Shown here piece after piece: positions 41,334-51,200 of a DNA stretch of 64,000 nucleotides. Below the pieces are notes generated by a model. That model was given only the letters and a program-made list of their open reading frames with translations. It was not told the origin of the DNA and did not search any database. The stretch spans positions 62,001 to 126,000 of the forward strand of contig JAWMQL010000009.1 of NCBI GenBank assembly GCA_033283165.1. The letters are read 5' to 3'. How positions within the stretch are numbered: the stretch's first letter is position 1; every line of letters starts with the position of its first letter. The translations under genes were made by a program, and so were the position numbers. This DNA is from JAWMQL01 sp033283165. Its GTDB lineage: Bacteria > Pseudomonadota > Gammaproteobacteria > Pseudomonadales > Halieaceae.

Positions 41334-42768
41334 CGTCGCGGTCCCGCTGGCGCCTGGCGTACAGCTGGCTGAAGGTGCCGCCCTGCGGCGCGGGGAGATC
41401 CCGCTGGCTGGTCCAGCCGCCGGCCAGAGGCAGGTGTCGAAATCCGCCTTTTTTCCGCCCCAGGCGGTGCAGTAGGCGTATCCCAAGGCCGGTGGCATAC
41501 CGGTACAGGCGGGGGTGACCCGCCACCCAGGCGTGCAGGCGCAGCCCCAGCCGCCAGCGCCCGGCGGTGAGACCGGTGCGAAATTCCTCGTGCCGCAGGT
41601 CGCGCAGCAGTTGCGGCAGCGGGATCGCCGCCGGACAGACCTCCTCGCAGCGACCGCAACTGGTGCAGGCGTTGGGCAGTAATTGTGCTTCTTCCAGCGA
41701 ACTCAGCAGCGGCGTCAATACGGACCCCACCGGCCCCGGGTAGACCGCGCCATAGGCGTGGCCCCCGGCCGCGACATAGACCGGACAGTGATTGAGACAG
41801 GCGCCGCAGCGAATGCACTGCAGCATCTCGCGGTAGTCACTGGCCAGGATTTCGCTGCGGTGGTTGTCCAGTAATACGATGTGGGTTTCCAGCGGACCAT
41901 CCTGTTCGTCAGCCCGCCGCGGGCCGGAATAAAAACTGGTATAGCAGCTGATGCTCTGGCCAACCGCTGAGCGTGCCAGCAGGCGCACCAGGGCCAGGGC
42001 ATCCCGGGTCCGGGGGACGATACGTTCCATGGTGGTGCAGACGATCAGTACCGGCGGCAGGGTGGCGCAGAGGTCGCCGTTGCCCTCATTGGTCACCAGC
42101 AGGGAGTAGCCGTTCTCCGCCACCAGCGCGTTGGCACCGATGATGCCGACTTCCGACGCCAGGAAATGTTCACGCAATACCTGGCGCGACTCGGTGACCA
42201 TGTCCGCCGCGGTCTCGAGCTCGCGTTCGCCGAGTGCGTGTTTGTCCAGGAACAGCTGACGGATTTCCGCCACCGGTTTATGTATCGCCGGGGCCACAAT
42301 GTGGCTGGGTGTCTCCCCGGCCTGCTGGATGATGTACTCACCGAGATCGGTCTCCACCACAGCCAGTCCGGCTTTGAGCAAGTAGTCGTTGAGGGCGGTT
42401 TCCTCGGTAACCATCGACTTGCCCTTGGTTACCCGCCGTGCCTTGTGCTGTTGGCAGATGCCGAGCACGATGCTGTTCAGTTCCTCACCACTGCGGGCAA
42501 AATGCACCCTGTTGCCGTTGCTCAGGGCTTCCTGTTCGAATTTCGGCAGGTAGTGGTCCAGGTTATCCAGGGTGTGCTGGCGGATGGCGCGCACATGTTG
42601 CCGCAGTCCCTCGAAATCACCAAAGTCAGCGACGGCCTGGCCACGCATCAGCGGCATCAACAGGCCCAGCATATCCATGGTTTTGCGCCGTTCCGGCTGC
42701 GCCATGGCTGCACTCGCCTGGTCCAGGAAATCCTCGCAGTGCTGCTCCACCGTCCTATTCGCTCTCAC
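41326..42768 (-). CDS. lutB: iron-sulfur L-lactate oxidation protein LutB (about 480 aa)
   Basis: LUD domain in the N-terminal two thirds, followed by two [4Fe-4S] motifs, CIRCGACLNHCPVY and CTSCGRCEEVCP. Length and layout match LutB/YkgF. I start at GTG 42768, which overlaps the end of lutA by 14 bases. A nearby GTG at 42750 is also possible; the frame opens at 42795, but that part overlaps lutA further. LutB is the electron-carrying subunit of the lactate-oxidising complex. Confidence 0.9.
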   Translation of the reverse strand: MRANRTVEQHCEDFLDQASAAMAQPERRKTMDMLGLLMPLMRGQAVADFGDFEGLRQHVRAIRQHTLDNLDHYLPKFEQEALSNGNRVHFARSGEELNSIVLGICQQHKARRVTKGKSMVTEETALNDYLLKAGLAVVETDLGEYIIQQAGETPSHIVAPAIHKPVAEIRQLFLDKHALGERELETAADMVTESRQVLREHFLASEVGIIGANALVAENGYSLLVTNEGNGDLCATLPPVLIVCTTMERIVPRTRDALALVRLLARSAVGQSISCYTSFYSGPRRADEQDGPLETHIVLLDNHRSEILASDYREMLQCIRCGACLNHCPVYVAAGGHAYGAVYPGPVGSVLTPLLSSLEEAQLLPNACTSCGRCEEVCPAAIPLPQLLRDLRHEEFRTGLTAGRWRLGLRLHAWVAGHPRLYRYATGLGIRLLHRLGRKKGGFRHLPLAGGWTSQRDLPAPQGGTFSQLYARRQRDRDDD

Positions 42769-43552
42769 CGATAGCGGCCAGGTCCAGGTCGCCATTGAGG
42801 ATTTCCGCCACGTGGCGTACCTCGAGATCGATCCCCTGGCGCCGCGCCCGCCCGGCCAGGTTCAGCAGGCAGCCGAGATCGCCACCGCTCAGCACTTTCG
42901 CGCCGGTGGCCATCGCGTTCGCCAGCTTGTCGCTGGCCATCTTGCCGGAAATCTCCGGCATCCTGGCGCAGAAGGTGCCGCCGAAGCCACAGCACACATC
43001 GCTTTGCTGCATTTCGATCACGTCTTTCTGGCAGATGCGGCGCAGCAACTCGCGCGGTTGCCGCTGTATACCCAACTCACGCAAACCCGCGCAGCTGTCG
43101 TGGTAGGTGATATCGGGGGTGCGCTCCGGTGGAATCGGATCGGCCTGCAGTGGTGCGATCTCGGCCAGGAAGCTGGTGAGTTCAAAGGTCTTCGAGGCCA
43201 GCTCGATCGCCCGTTCCCGCCACTCGCCATCGAGCAGGCGAGGGTAGTGATGCACGATCATGCCCGCGCAGGAGCCGGACGGCGCCACGACATACTGGGC
43301 CGGCTCGAATTGCGCGATCAACTGTTTCGCCAGGGGAATGGCGGACTCGTAGTCGCCGCTGTTGTAGCCGGGCTGGCCGCAGCAGGTTTGCTGGTCCGGC
43401 ACAAATACCTCGCAGCCTGATTTTTCCAGCAGGGCCAGGGCGGCGAACGCGACCGACGGGCGCATGAGATCGGCCAGGCAGGTGACGAAGAGCGCGACCT
43501 GCGGCCTGGATCGAAGGGCCTTCCTGCCGGCGCCGCTGCTGCGTTCTGTCAT
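42755..43552 (-). CDS. lutA: L-lactate oxidation protein LutA (265 aa)
   Basis: Cysteine-rich CCG-domain protein: CLADLMRPSV and QQTCCGQPGYNSGDY in the first half, and SCAGLRELG and DVCCGFGGTFCARMPEISG in the second. These two CCG domains bind a non-cubane or [4Fe-4S] cluster, as in LutA/GlpC. First gene of lutABC. It follows the 922-residue gene after 69 bases, a gap wide enough for its own promoter. No LldR/LutR-type regulator is in the window. Confidence 0.92.
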   Translation of the reverse strand: MTERSSGAGRKALRSRPQVALFVTCLADLMRPSVAFAALALLEKSGCEVFVPDQQTCCGQPGYNSGDYESAIPLAKQLIAQFEPAQYVVAPSGSCAGMIVHHYPRLLDGEWRERAIELASKTFELTSFLAEIAPLQADPIPPERTPDITYHDSCAGLRELGIQRQPRELLRRICQKDVIEMQQSDVCCGFGGTFCARMPEISGKMASDKLANAMATGAKVLSGGDLGCLLNLAGRARRQGIDLEVRHVAEILNGDLDLAAIGESE

Positions 43553-43621
43553 TGTCGGTTCGGGTTCCAGGGACGGGGGTGCAGGCGGCAGTATATAGGA
43601 AGTGCCGAGGTGTTGACGATG

Positions 43622-46390
43622 TCAGCCGAACAGCAGCAGGACGCCGGCGGCGCACAGGATGAAACCGAGTCCGGTGATCCGCGCCAGTGGATGCCTGGCC
43701 TGCAGCAGCTTGACCAGCAGGGTGGTGCGGCTTACCGGAGTTCCAGCCCGGGCAAGTTTGCGTACCGCGGCCGTGCCTTCGAACCGCGGCAGCCAGCGAT
43801 TGCCCAGGAACAGCACCACGTCTTCCACCATGACGAAGTCGCCCCGAAACTGCAGTTGGGCCCCGCGGCCGTGATGGTAGAGCTGTCGATGGTCCACCAG
43901 CAGCAGCTGGTCCCGGTTGATCCCCAGGTGGCCGCCCCGGGCGCGCTGCATCAGTGACAGTGTCAACAGGGGTGCAATCAGCAATAGCAGCAGGCCCGCC
44001 AACTGGAGCGCACTGGCGTCGGCCAGGTAGGCTCCGGCGAGCGCCAACGCGGCCACCGCGCTCCAGGCCAGGGTATAGCGGGCCTGCCCGTGCTGCGCCG
44101 GGCTCGCTGGCCGCAGCCAGTGCAGACCCTCCGTCATGTTTTCCAGGGGCAGTGCGCCGCGGCTGTTTACCCCCCGGTATACCCGCTGGCGTTGGCCCTG
44201 TAACCAGGCGTCCGCCAGTGCGCCGACCAGTACCGCCACCAGCGCAACCGCCAGTAACTTCGCTCCCCAGCGTGCCAGCGACAGCCACCGCTGCCGGTTT
44301 TCGGCCTGGCCAACCAGTGAGGGTGAGCGCAGGGGGGCCTCCGCCTGTCCCTGCAGGTTGAAACGGGGAATGGCCAGGCTGTGCGGGTCCGGCGCCAGTA
44401 CGCGGTTCCCCCAGCGCAACAGGCTCGTGGGATGGATGCCTGCAGGCAGGGTGACCTCGGCAGTGAAATTCCACTGGTTGTCGAAGCGGTACAGGCCGCT
44501 GCTGGTTTCCGCCTGGTCCTGCAGTAACACCCACCAGGCGGGGTCTGCCCACAGAAAGGCTCTGACCCGGTCCAGGCCCCTGGCCAGGGCGGTCGGGGGC
44601 AGCAGCAGGATCTCGTCGAGTTGCTTGCCCAGTGCCTCCCGCTCATACCGAAATACGCTGATGGCCGGGCGTCCCGGGCTGTTCATGTACAGCAGGCCAT
44701 CCTGCAGTACGAGTCCAGGGTAGGCTGGTAGCGGCAACTCGACACTGGCGAGCGTATTGCCTGCACTGTCCAGCCGCAGCAGCGCACCCGCTGCGGGAGA
44801 GACCACCAACAGGTCGCCGCTCAAGGGGTCCCGGGCCAGTGCGCCGGCATTGACAGAAGCCAGCGGCTGGCAGGTTTCCGCTTCCAGGCTGCATTGCTGT
44901 AGTCCCCCCGGAGTTGTCAGCAGCAACTGGTCCGCGCCTGCCAGCAACAGGCTCTCGGCCCCGTCCAGGATACCCTCGGGCCCAAGCCTCATTTCACCCA
45001 TGGGGACACCGGCCCGATCGTGTTCCAGCAGGCGATCGGGGAGGGCGATCAACAGCCGCCCCGCGTCACTGACCGCCAGCGCGCCCGGGCCGGAGATGGC
45101 CGGGGGGAGCGGTTGATGGTCGTAAATCCATCCCAGCGCGGCCAGCAACAGGCAGGCAACGGCTGCCAGCTGCAGTGATTTGCGCTGTCGAAGCTGCGCA
45201 AACCTGGCCCGCTCCCGCACGCCACTGTGGTTGCGAAAGGGTTTCAGCCGGTACAGGTTGGGAGCGCCGGGTGTTGCGGCGGACCTCGCATAGGTCCTGT
45301 CCCGGCTCCGGCCGTTCTCCGCCTTGACCGTACCCACCAGGCGGCTGACCCGGCCCGCGGGACGCGGGGTTTGTTTGCGCGGAGTCGCGAAGTGCTGTGC
45401 CGCGCGCCGGATGGGCTGCTCCTCCATGGCCGCGAGTTGGGCCGCCTCTTCACGCGCAAGTGCCTCGCGGCGGGCTTTTTCCTCCGCGCGCTGGCGCGCC
45501 GCCAGCTCCGCCGCCTCGGCTTCGCGACGTTTTTTCGCCTCTCGCTCGGCCTGCTGGCGCGCCCGCTCCTCCGCCCGGCGCCGGGCGGACGCCTCAGCCT
45601 CCTTGCGTTTTTGCGCCTCTCGTTCAGCTTTCTTTTTCGCTGCGGCCTCGGCCTGGCGCCGTTTCTTTTCTTCCTGTTCGGCGCGCTGCCTGGCCGCCTC
45701 CTCGGCCCTCTGCCGCCGCTGCCGCTCCTGTTCCGCCCTGCGTCGGGCCTCCGCCTCGGCCTGTTCTCGTCGGCGCTGTTCCTGTGCGGCCTTGCGCCGG
45801 GCCTCGGCCTCGGCTCTCTCGCGCTGCAGCCGCTGCCGCTCGGCCTTGCGGCGGGCCGCTTCCTCTGCTTTCTGTCTTGCCTCCGCCTCGGCTTTCCGCC
45901 TGGCTTCGGCCTCTGCTCTCTCCCGCCGTCGCCGTTCCTGTTCTGCCAGGGCCCGCGCGGCTGCTTCTTTTTCCTGCTGTTGTTGCAGGGCTTCCTGTTC
46001 GGCACGCCGCCGGGCCCTGGCTTCCTGCTCCCGCTGTCGCCGTTTCTCCTCCTGGGCCCGTTGCCAGGCGGCGGCTTCCTCTGCCGCGGCTTCCCGCTCC
46101 GCCCTGGACAGGGCCCTGGTGGCTCCGTTGGGTGGCGCTGCGGGAGTCGGTGCGGGAACTTTTACCCTCACCAGCTCCGAACGCAGGCCCATGACGTCCA
46201 GCTTGTGGTAGTAATCGCCGGCTTCCTTGCGATCCAGGTTGCGGCGCAGGATGACGGTTTCACCGGAAAAAAAAGGTTCCACCCGGGCTGGGTCATCAAG
46301 CCCGAACAGGCTGGCAAAGGCCGCCTTGACCTTGCGCGGATTGCGGCCAGGTTTGATTTCGCCCCTGAACGTGAGGTTGAAGCGGTTCAC
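43622..46390 (-). CDS. membrane protein with 230-residue charged helix and propeller-like domain (922 aa)
   Basis: Residues 1-78 resemble a small alpha/beta domain found at the N-terminus of some DUF805-like membrane proteins (RGEIKPGRNPRKVKAAFASLF). Residues 94-324 are nearly all Ala, Arg, Glu, Lys and Gln, predicted as one long coiled coil or single alpha-helix. After a basic linker comes a helix at 405-423. Residues 435-700 have repeated beta patterns (NTLASVELPLPAYPGLVLQD), which suggest a propeller. Then come about four more helices, with soluble beta segments (HLGINRDQLLLVDHRQLYH), and a last helix at the C-terminus. No known family covers the whole. A TolA-like spanning or tethering role is speculation. 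Confidence 0.72.
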   Translation of the reverse strand: MNRFNLTFRGEIKPGRNPRKVKAAFASLFGLDDPARVEPFFSGETVILRRNLDRKEAGDYYHKLDVMGLRSELVRVKVPAPTPAAPPNGATRALSRAEREAAAEEAAAWQRAQEEKRRQREQEARARRRAEQEALQQQQEKEAAARALAEQERRRRERAEAEARRKAEAEARQKAEEAARRKAERQRLQRERAEAEARRKAAQEQRRREQAEAEARRRAEQERQRRQRAEEAARQRAEQEEKKRRQAEAAAKKKAEREAQKRKEAEASARRRAEERARQQAEREAKKRREAEAAELAARQRAEEKARREALAREEAAQLAAMEEQPIRRAAQHFATPRKQTPRPAGRVSRLVGTVKAENGRSRDRTYARSAATPGAPNLYRLKPFRNHSGVRERARFAQLRQRKSLQLAAVACLLLAALGWIYDHQPLPPAISGPGALAVSDAGRLLIALPDRLLEHDRAGVPMGEMRLGPEGILDGAESLLLAGADQLLLTTPGGLQQCSLEAETCQPLASVNAGALARDPLSGDLLVVSPAAGALLRLDSAGNTLASVELPLPAYPGLVLQDGLLYMNSPGRPAISVFRYEREALGKQLDEILLLPPTALARGLDRVRAFLWADPAWWVLLQDQAETSSGLYRFDNQWNFTAEVTLPAGIHPTSLLRWGNRVLAPDPHSLAIPRFNLQGQAEAPLRSPSLVGQAENRQRWLSLARWGAKLLAVALVAVLVGALADAWLQGQRQRVYRGVNSRGALPLENMTEGLHWLRPASPAQHGQARYTLAWSAVAALALAGAYLADASALQLAGLLLLLIAPLLTLSLMQRARGGHLGINRDQLLLVDHRQLYHHGRGAQLQFRGDFVMVEDVVLFLGNRWLPRFEGTAAVRKLARAGTPVSRTTLLVKLLQARHPLARITGLGFILCAAGVLLLFG
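45419..46111 (-). repeat. low-complexity coiled-coil coding repeat
   Basis: The DNA for residues 94-324 of the 922-residue protein is a degenerate repeat of Glu/Ala/Arg codons (EAEARRKAE-type units of about 9-11 residues). The complementary strand also stays open in several frames here, a by-product of the composition. Repeat-number variation between strains would be expected. Confidence 0.7.
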
Positions 46391-46520
46391 CGCGGCCCCA
46401 GTCCCCCGTTTGTTTTATAGTGTTTCGTCCCTGGGTCGAATTTACGGGGTTTGGGTTCGATTGGCCAGTATCAGGCGGCGTGTAATTGCCCTATTCCCTG
46501 GATTCTCGTGATTTCAGGCG

Positions 46521-48077
46521 CTAATGCACCCCGTGCATCATTTTCTTGAGAATCGGCGAGATAAGCAGCATGAAGGCCGCCACACCGAGGCCGACGTAGA
46601 GCAGGCTGTTGAACAACTCGGCGTAGCTGGCCAGCGCTGCCCCGACATCGGTCACCCCCCCTTGTACGGTCTCGATGGCCGCCAGCTTGGACAACTGGGC
46701 CGCGACGAACTCGGAGTAGGCCGTGGCCAGGAACCAGGAACCCATCATGACCCCGACCACGCTGGGGACGGACAACTTGGTCACCGCGGACAGGCCCACC
46801 GGCGACAGGCACAGTTCGCCGGTGGTGTGCAGCAGGTAGGCCAGCACCATCCACCAGGCGGCCACCAGCCCGGCCTCGTCGGGGCTGGCGGCCCCGAGGA
46901 CCAGGGCGCCGAAACCCAGCCCGGCCTGGGCAATGCCGAGGGCGAATTTTACCGGCGTGGTGGGTTCCAGGCCGCGCCGACCCAGGTAGGTCCACAGCCA
47001 GGCAAAAAAAGGCGCGAGAGTGAAGATGAAAAACGCGTTGAGAGAGCCGAACTGGGCGGCGGTCAGCTGCACGCCGAAGACCTCCCGGTCCATAACCCGG
47101 TCGGCAAACAGGGTCATGGAGGCCGCGCTCTGTTCGAACAGGGCCCAGAATACCACCGTGGAAAGGGTCAGGATCACCAGTACCAGCATGCGGCTGCGCT
47201 CCACCGGGTCACACTTGAACGCAATAAACCAGCCCAGCCCCAGCAGTACGACCAGTGCCAGCGTATTGAGAGCAATGCCCACTGCACCGTGGAACTGCAG
47301 CATCTGCCAGGCGACAAAAACCGCGGCAAAGCCGCCCAGGTAGATAGTGAATTCCTTGCTCAGCCCCAGCGGCGATTTCTGTTTCAGCAGCTCCAGGTCG
47401 TGGGGCTCCGCGTGACCGTGCAGGTGGCGCTGCCCGCGCAGGAAGGTGACCAGGCCAATCAGCATGCCGATGCCCGCGGCGCCGAAACCGTAACTCCAGC
47501 CGTAGGTCTCCCCGAGGTAACCACAGAGCAGGGTGGCGGCGAAGGAGCCCAGGTTGATGCCCATGTAGAAAATGGTGAAACCACCGTCCCTGCGCGGGTC
47601 GTCGCGGTCGTAGAGCTGGCCCACGATGGTGGAGATATTGGGTTTGAGAAAGCCCACGCCGATCACGATGAGGGCCAGGGAAAAGTAGAATACCTGCAGG
47701 GCGCCGTCGTCACGGATTATCTCGCCATTGACGTGGCGCGCCTGCTCGCCCTCCACGGCCATGCCGAGGTGCCCGGCGACCAGCAAGAGGCCTCCGAATA
47801 CCACCGCCTTGCGCATGCCCAGGTATCGGTCTGCCAGCAGCCCGCCGATGACCGGCATGGCGTAGACCAGCGCGGCATACCCCCCCAGCACTTCCAGTCC
47901 GTTGGCGTCCGTAAACAGGTGGTACTTGGTCAGGTACAACAGTAACAGGTACTTCATCCCGTAGAAGGAGAAGCGTTCCCACATTTCGGTGGCGAAACAG
48001 ACGAACAGACCCCTGGGATGGCCCAGTAAAGTGTCGTCCGAGGGCAGGGGCGCGGCGACCGCCGTGGCGTCTTGCAT
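46521..48077 (-). CDS. POT-family proton-dependent oligopeptide transporter (518 aa)
   Basis: Imports di- and tripeptides with protons. The family signature EMWERFSFYGMKYLLLLYL near residue 31 (ExxERFxYYG), GGLLADRYLGMRKAVVFGG and FTIFYMGINLGSFAATLLCG are clear, with about 14 helices. ATG 48077 is the sensible start; the frame extends upstream to 48305 across the promoter region and the neighbouring gene. Divergent from the fused peptidase gene, which fits joint use of peptides. Confidence 0.92.
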   Translation of the reverse strand: MQDATAVAAPLPSDDTLLGHPRGLFVCFATEMWERFSFYGMKYLLLLYLTKYHLFTDANGLEVLGGYAALVYAMPVIGGLLADRYLGMRKAVVFGGLLLVAGHLGMAVEGEQARHVNGEIIRDDGALQVFYFSLALIVIGVGFLKPNISTIVGQLYDRDDPRRDGGFTIFYMGINLGSFAATLLCGYLGETYGWSYGFGAAGIGMLIGLVTFLRGQRHLHGHAEPHDLELLKQKSPLGLSKEFTIYLGGFAAVFVAWQMLQFHGAVGIALNTLALVVLLGLGWFIAFKCDPVERSRMLVLVILTLSTVVFWALFEQSAASMTLFADRVMDREVFGVQLTAAQFGSLNAFFIFTLAPFFAWLWTYLGRRGLEPTTPVKFALGIAQAGLGFGALVLGAASPDEAGLVAAWWMVLAYLLHTTGELCLSPVGLSAVTKLSVPSVVGVMMGSWFLATAYSEFVAAQLSKLAAIETVQGGVTDVGAALASYAELFNSLLYVGLGVAAFMLLISPILKKMMHGVH

Positions 48078-48143
48078 CTTATAATCCTTAAAACTGCCGG
48101 CTGGAGAGCATCTCGCTTGAAGGCCCATTATAGGGCCCTCGGC

Positions 48144-48167
48144 TGGCCAGTCTATTGAAACTGGCCA
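48144..48167. promoter_or_regulatory. perfect 8-8-8 inverted repeat between peptide transporter and peptidase genes
   Basis: TGGCCAGT-CTATTGAA-ACTGGCCA, in the 172-base divergent gap 67 bases from the POT start and 83 from the peptidase ATG. It could be an operator that controls both peptide genes. Another small repeat, GGCCC-ATTATA-GGGCC (48122-48137), lies next to it. The binding protein is unknown. Confidence 0.5.
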
Positions 48168-48249
48168 ATACCTGATCAGCTGCTTTACACTGCGCCCATC
48201 GCGGGGCCTGCCCCGGCCTCCACCCGCATTCGATATAAGGAAACGAGAT

Positions 48250-51200
48250 ATGAAGCGTTTGGCGCCAGTAATGGCTTTTCTTTTGATTCTCAGTGCCTGT
48301 GGCAAACAGGAGCAAGCAGCGGCTCCGGACGCTGCGGTGGCTCCCGCAGGCGAACGGCCCTATGAGGAAATGACCTCGCTGGTAGAGAGCGAGCTGCATC
48401 GCCACGTGGCGGAACTCGCCAGTGACGCCTACGAGGGCCGTGAACCGGGTACCCCCGGGGAAGAGAAGACCCTCGAGTACCTGGTCAGGGAATTCAAGGC
48501 CCTCGGGTTGGAGCCGGGAAATAACGGCAGCTGGTTCCAGCAGGTTCCGATCCGCGCCGTGACCACCGACCCGGCCGCCGTGCTGGCCCTGCGCGGCGAG
48601 AATTTCAGCGCCGACCTGGCTTACCGCAAGGATATGGTGGTTTCCACCCAGCGCCAGGTCGAGACGACCTCCCTCAATGACTCCGAGCTGGTATTCGTTG
48701 GCTACGGCATCAATGCGCCGGAGCGTAACTGGAACGATTATGCCGGCCTGGATGTCGAGGGCAAGACCGTGGTGATGCTGATCAACGACCCCGGCTATGC
48801 AACACAGGATCCCGAGCTGTTCAACGGCAATACCATGACCTACTACGGCCGCTGGGACTACAAGTACGCCGAGGCCGCGCGGCAGGGCGCCGCGGGCGCG
48901 ATCATCGTGCATGAGACCGCTCCCGCAGCCTATCCCTGGGAAGTGGTCGAGAACAGCTGGAGCGGTCCGCAAATCGGCCTGCAGGACGACAACCGGCACG
49001 CGGACAAGCTGGCGGCGGAGGCCTGGATTACGCTGGAACGCGCGCAGGAGCTGTTCAGTGCCGCGGGTCTCAGTTACGAGGAGAGCAAGGCGAAGGCGGC
49101 CCGTCCCGGTTTCAGCGCGATACCGCTGGGCGGTATCACCGCCTCGGTCACGCTCAATAACACTCTCAGCGAATCGCTGAGCAACAATGTGCTGGCGGTG
49201 ATTCCGGGCAGCGAACACCCCGAGGAGGTGGTTATCTACACCGCTCACTGGGACCATCTGGGTAAACGCGAGGGCATGGAGGGCGACAACATTTTCAACG
49301 GCGCTGCGGATAACGCGTCCGGCACCGGCGGCCTGCTGGCCCTGGCGCGGTTATTCAAGGAGGCGCCGCAGCCGCCCCAGCGGACTGTCCTGTTCCTGGC
49401 GGTCACTGCGGAGGAGTCCGGTCTGCTCGGCTCCAAGTGGTACGGCGAGAACCCGGTCTACGACCCGGCCCTGACGGTGGCCAACTTCAACATGGATAAC
49501 ATCGCGGGGGGCAACCTGGACAGGACCGCCTCGGTGGCCGTGGTGGGCCTGGGCAACTCCGAACTGGAAAACTACCTGGCCGATGCCGTGGCCGAGCAGG
49601 GGCGCAAGATCGTCCAGGAACCTCACCCGGAGAAGGGCTATTACTACCGCTCCGACCACTTTTCCCTGGCCCGGGTCGGCATACCCGCCCTGTACCTGAC
49701 CCGCGCCACCGACAGCATCGAACACGGCAGCGAGTGGGGGGAGGAGCGGCTGGCCGACTATACGACCAACCGCTACCACAAGCCGGGAGACGAGTACCAG
49801 CCGGACTGGGATCTCAGCGGCGCGGCCCTGGAGGTCATGCTGCTGTATCGCATGGGCTCGACCCTGGCCAACAACCGGGACTTCCCGCAGTGGAATGACG
49901 GGGTGGAGTTCAAGGCGGTGCGCGAGGCCTCGCTGGACAAATTCGACTACGAGATCGATCGCTTTGCGGATATCCAGGTACTGGCTTACCGGGTCCCGGG
50001 ATTCGACGACCTGACCCTGCAGCAGAAGCAGTTGCTGTACTACCTGTATCAGGCAGCCTATTCCGGGCGCGATATCACGTACGACCAGAACTACCGCCAC
50101 AATCTGCGTATACGCCGCACCCTGGAGTCCATCGTGCGCAACTACCAGGGCGACCGCACCACCGAGGCCTTTGAGCGCCTGATGCTCTACGCCCGCCAGG
50201 TCTGGTTTTCCAACGGCATCCACCATCACTATTCCACACTGAAGCACCAGCCCCTGTTCAGCCCGGCGGATTTCGGCCGCTGGGTGGCGGCGGTGGCCCC
50301 CGCCGGTGACCTGCCCCTGCGCGACGGCGAAACCGGTGCGGAACTGGTGGCGGAACTGACCCCGATCATCTTCGATCCGGCCATCGCGCCCAAGATGGTG
50401 AATACGGCGGCTGACGTGGACAAGGTGGCCAGCTCCGCGGTGAATTACTACGAGGGTGTCACGGAGCAGGAAGTGCGGGACTTCTACGCCGCACGCAGCG
50501 ACCCGAACGACCCCACCCCGATCTCCCACGGGCTCAATTCCAAGCTGGTGAAGAACGCCGACGGCGAACTGGAAGAGCGGGTCTGGAAGGTCGGGGGCAT
50601 GTACAGTGAGGCACTGGAAGAGGTAGTGCGCTGGCTGGAGAAGGCGATTACCGTGGCGGAGAACGACAAACAACGCAGGGCACTGGAGCTGCTGGTGAAG
50701 TACTACCGCAGCGGCGACCTGGAGGACTTTGACGCCTACAGTGTGGCCTGGGTGGAAGACACGGACTCCCACATCGATGTGATCAACGGCTTTATCGAGG
50801 TCTACGACGACCCCATCGCCTACCGCGGCGCCTTCGAGTCCGTGGTGTCCTTTCGCGACGAGGAGGCGACCCGGCGGATCGCCGCCATCGGCGCCGAAGC
50901 GCAGTGGTTCGAGGATAACTCGCCGATCATGGACGAGCACAAGCGGGACAAGGTCACCGGGATTCTCGGCAAGGCAATTACCGTGGTCGCGGAATCCGGC
51001 GATGCCTCGCCGTCCACGCCGATCGGTATCAACCTCCCCAACGCCAACTGGATCCGCGCCACTCACGGGTCGAAGTCCGTCAGCCTGACCAATATCGTCA
51101 ACGCCTACAACGCGGTGCCGAGCAAGGCGCTGGAGGAATTTGCCTGGGACCAGGAGGAAGTCGAGCGCAGCGAGCGCTACAAGGAGATTTCCAGCGCCCT

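Noticed and set aside
45227..46420. Three overlapping open frames on the plus strand opposite the coiled-coil region
   Set aside because: They arise from low-complexity complementary codons; the products are runs of Leu, Arg, Ser, Ala or Pro without domain features.
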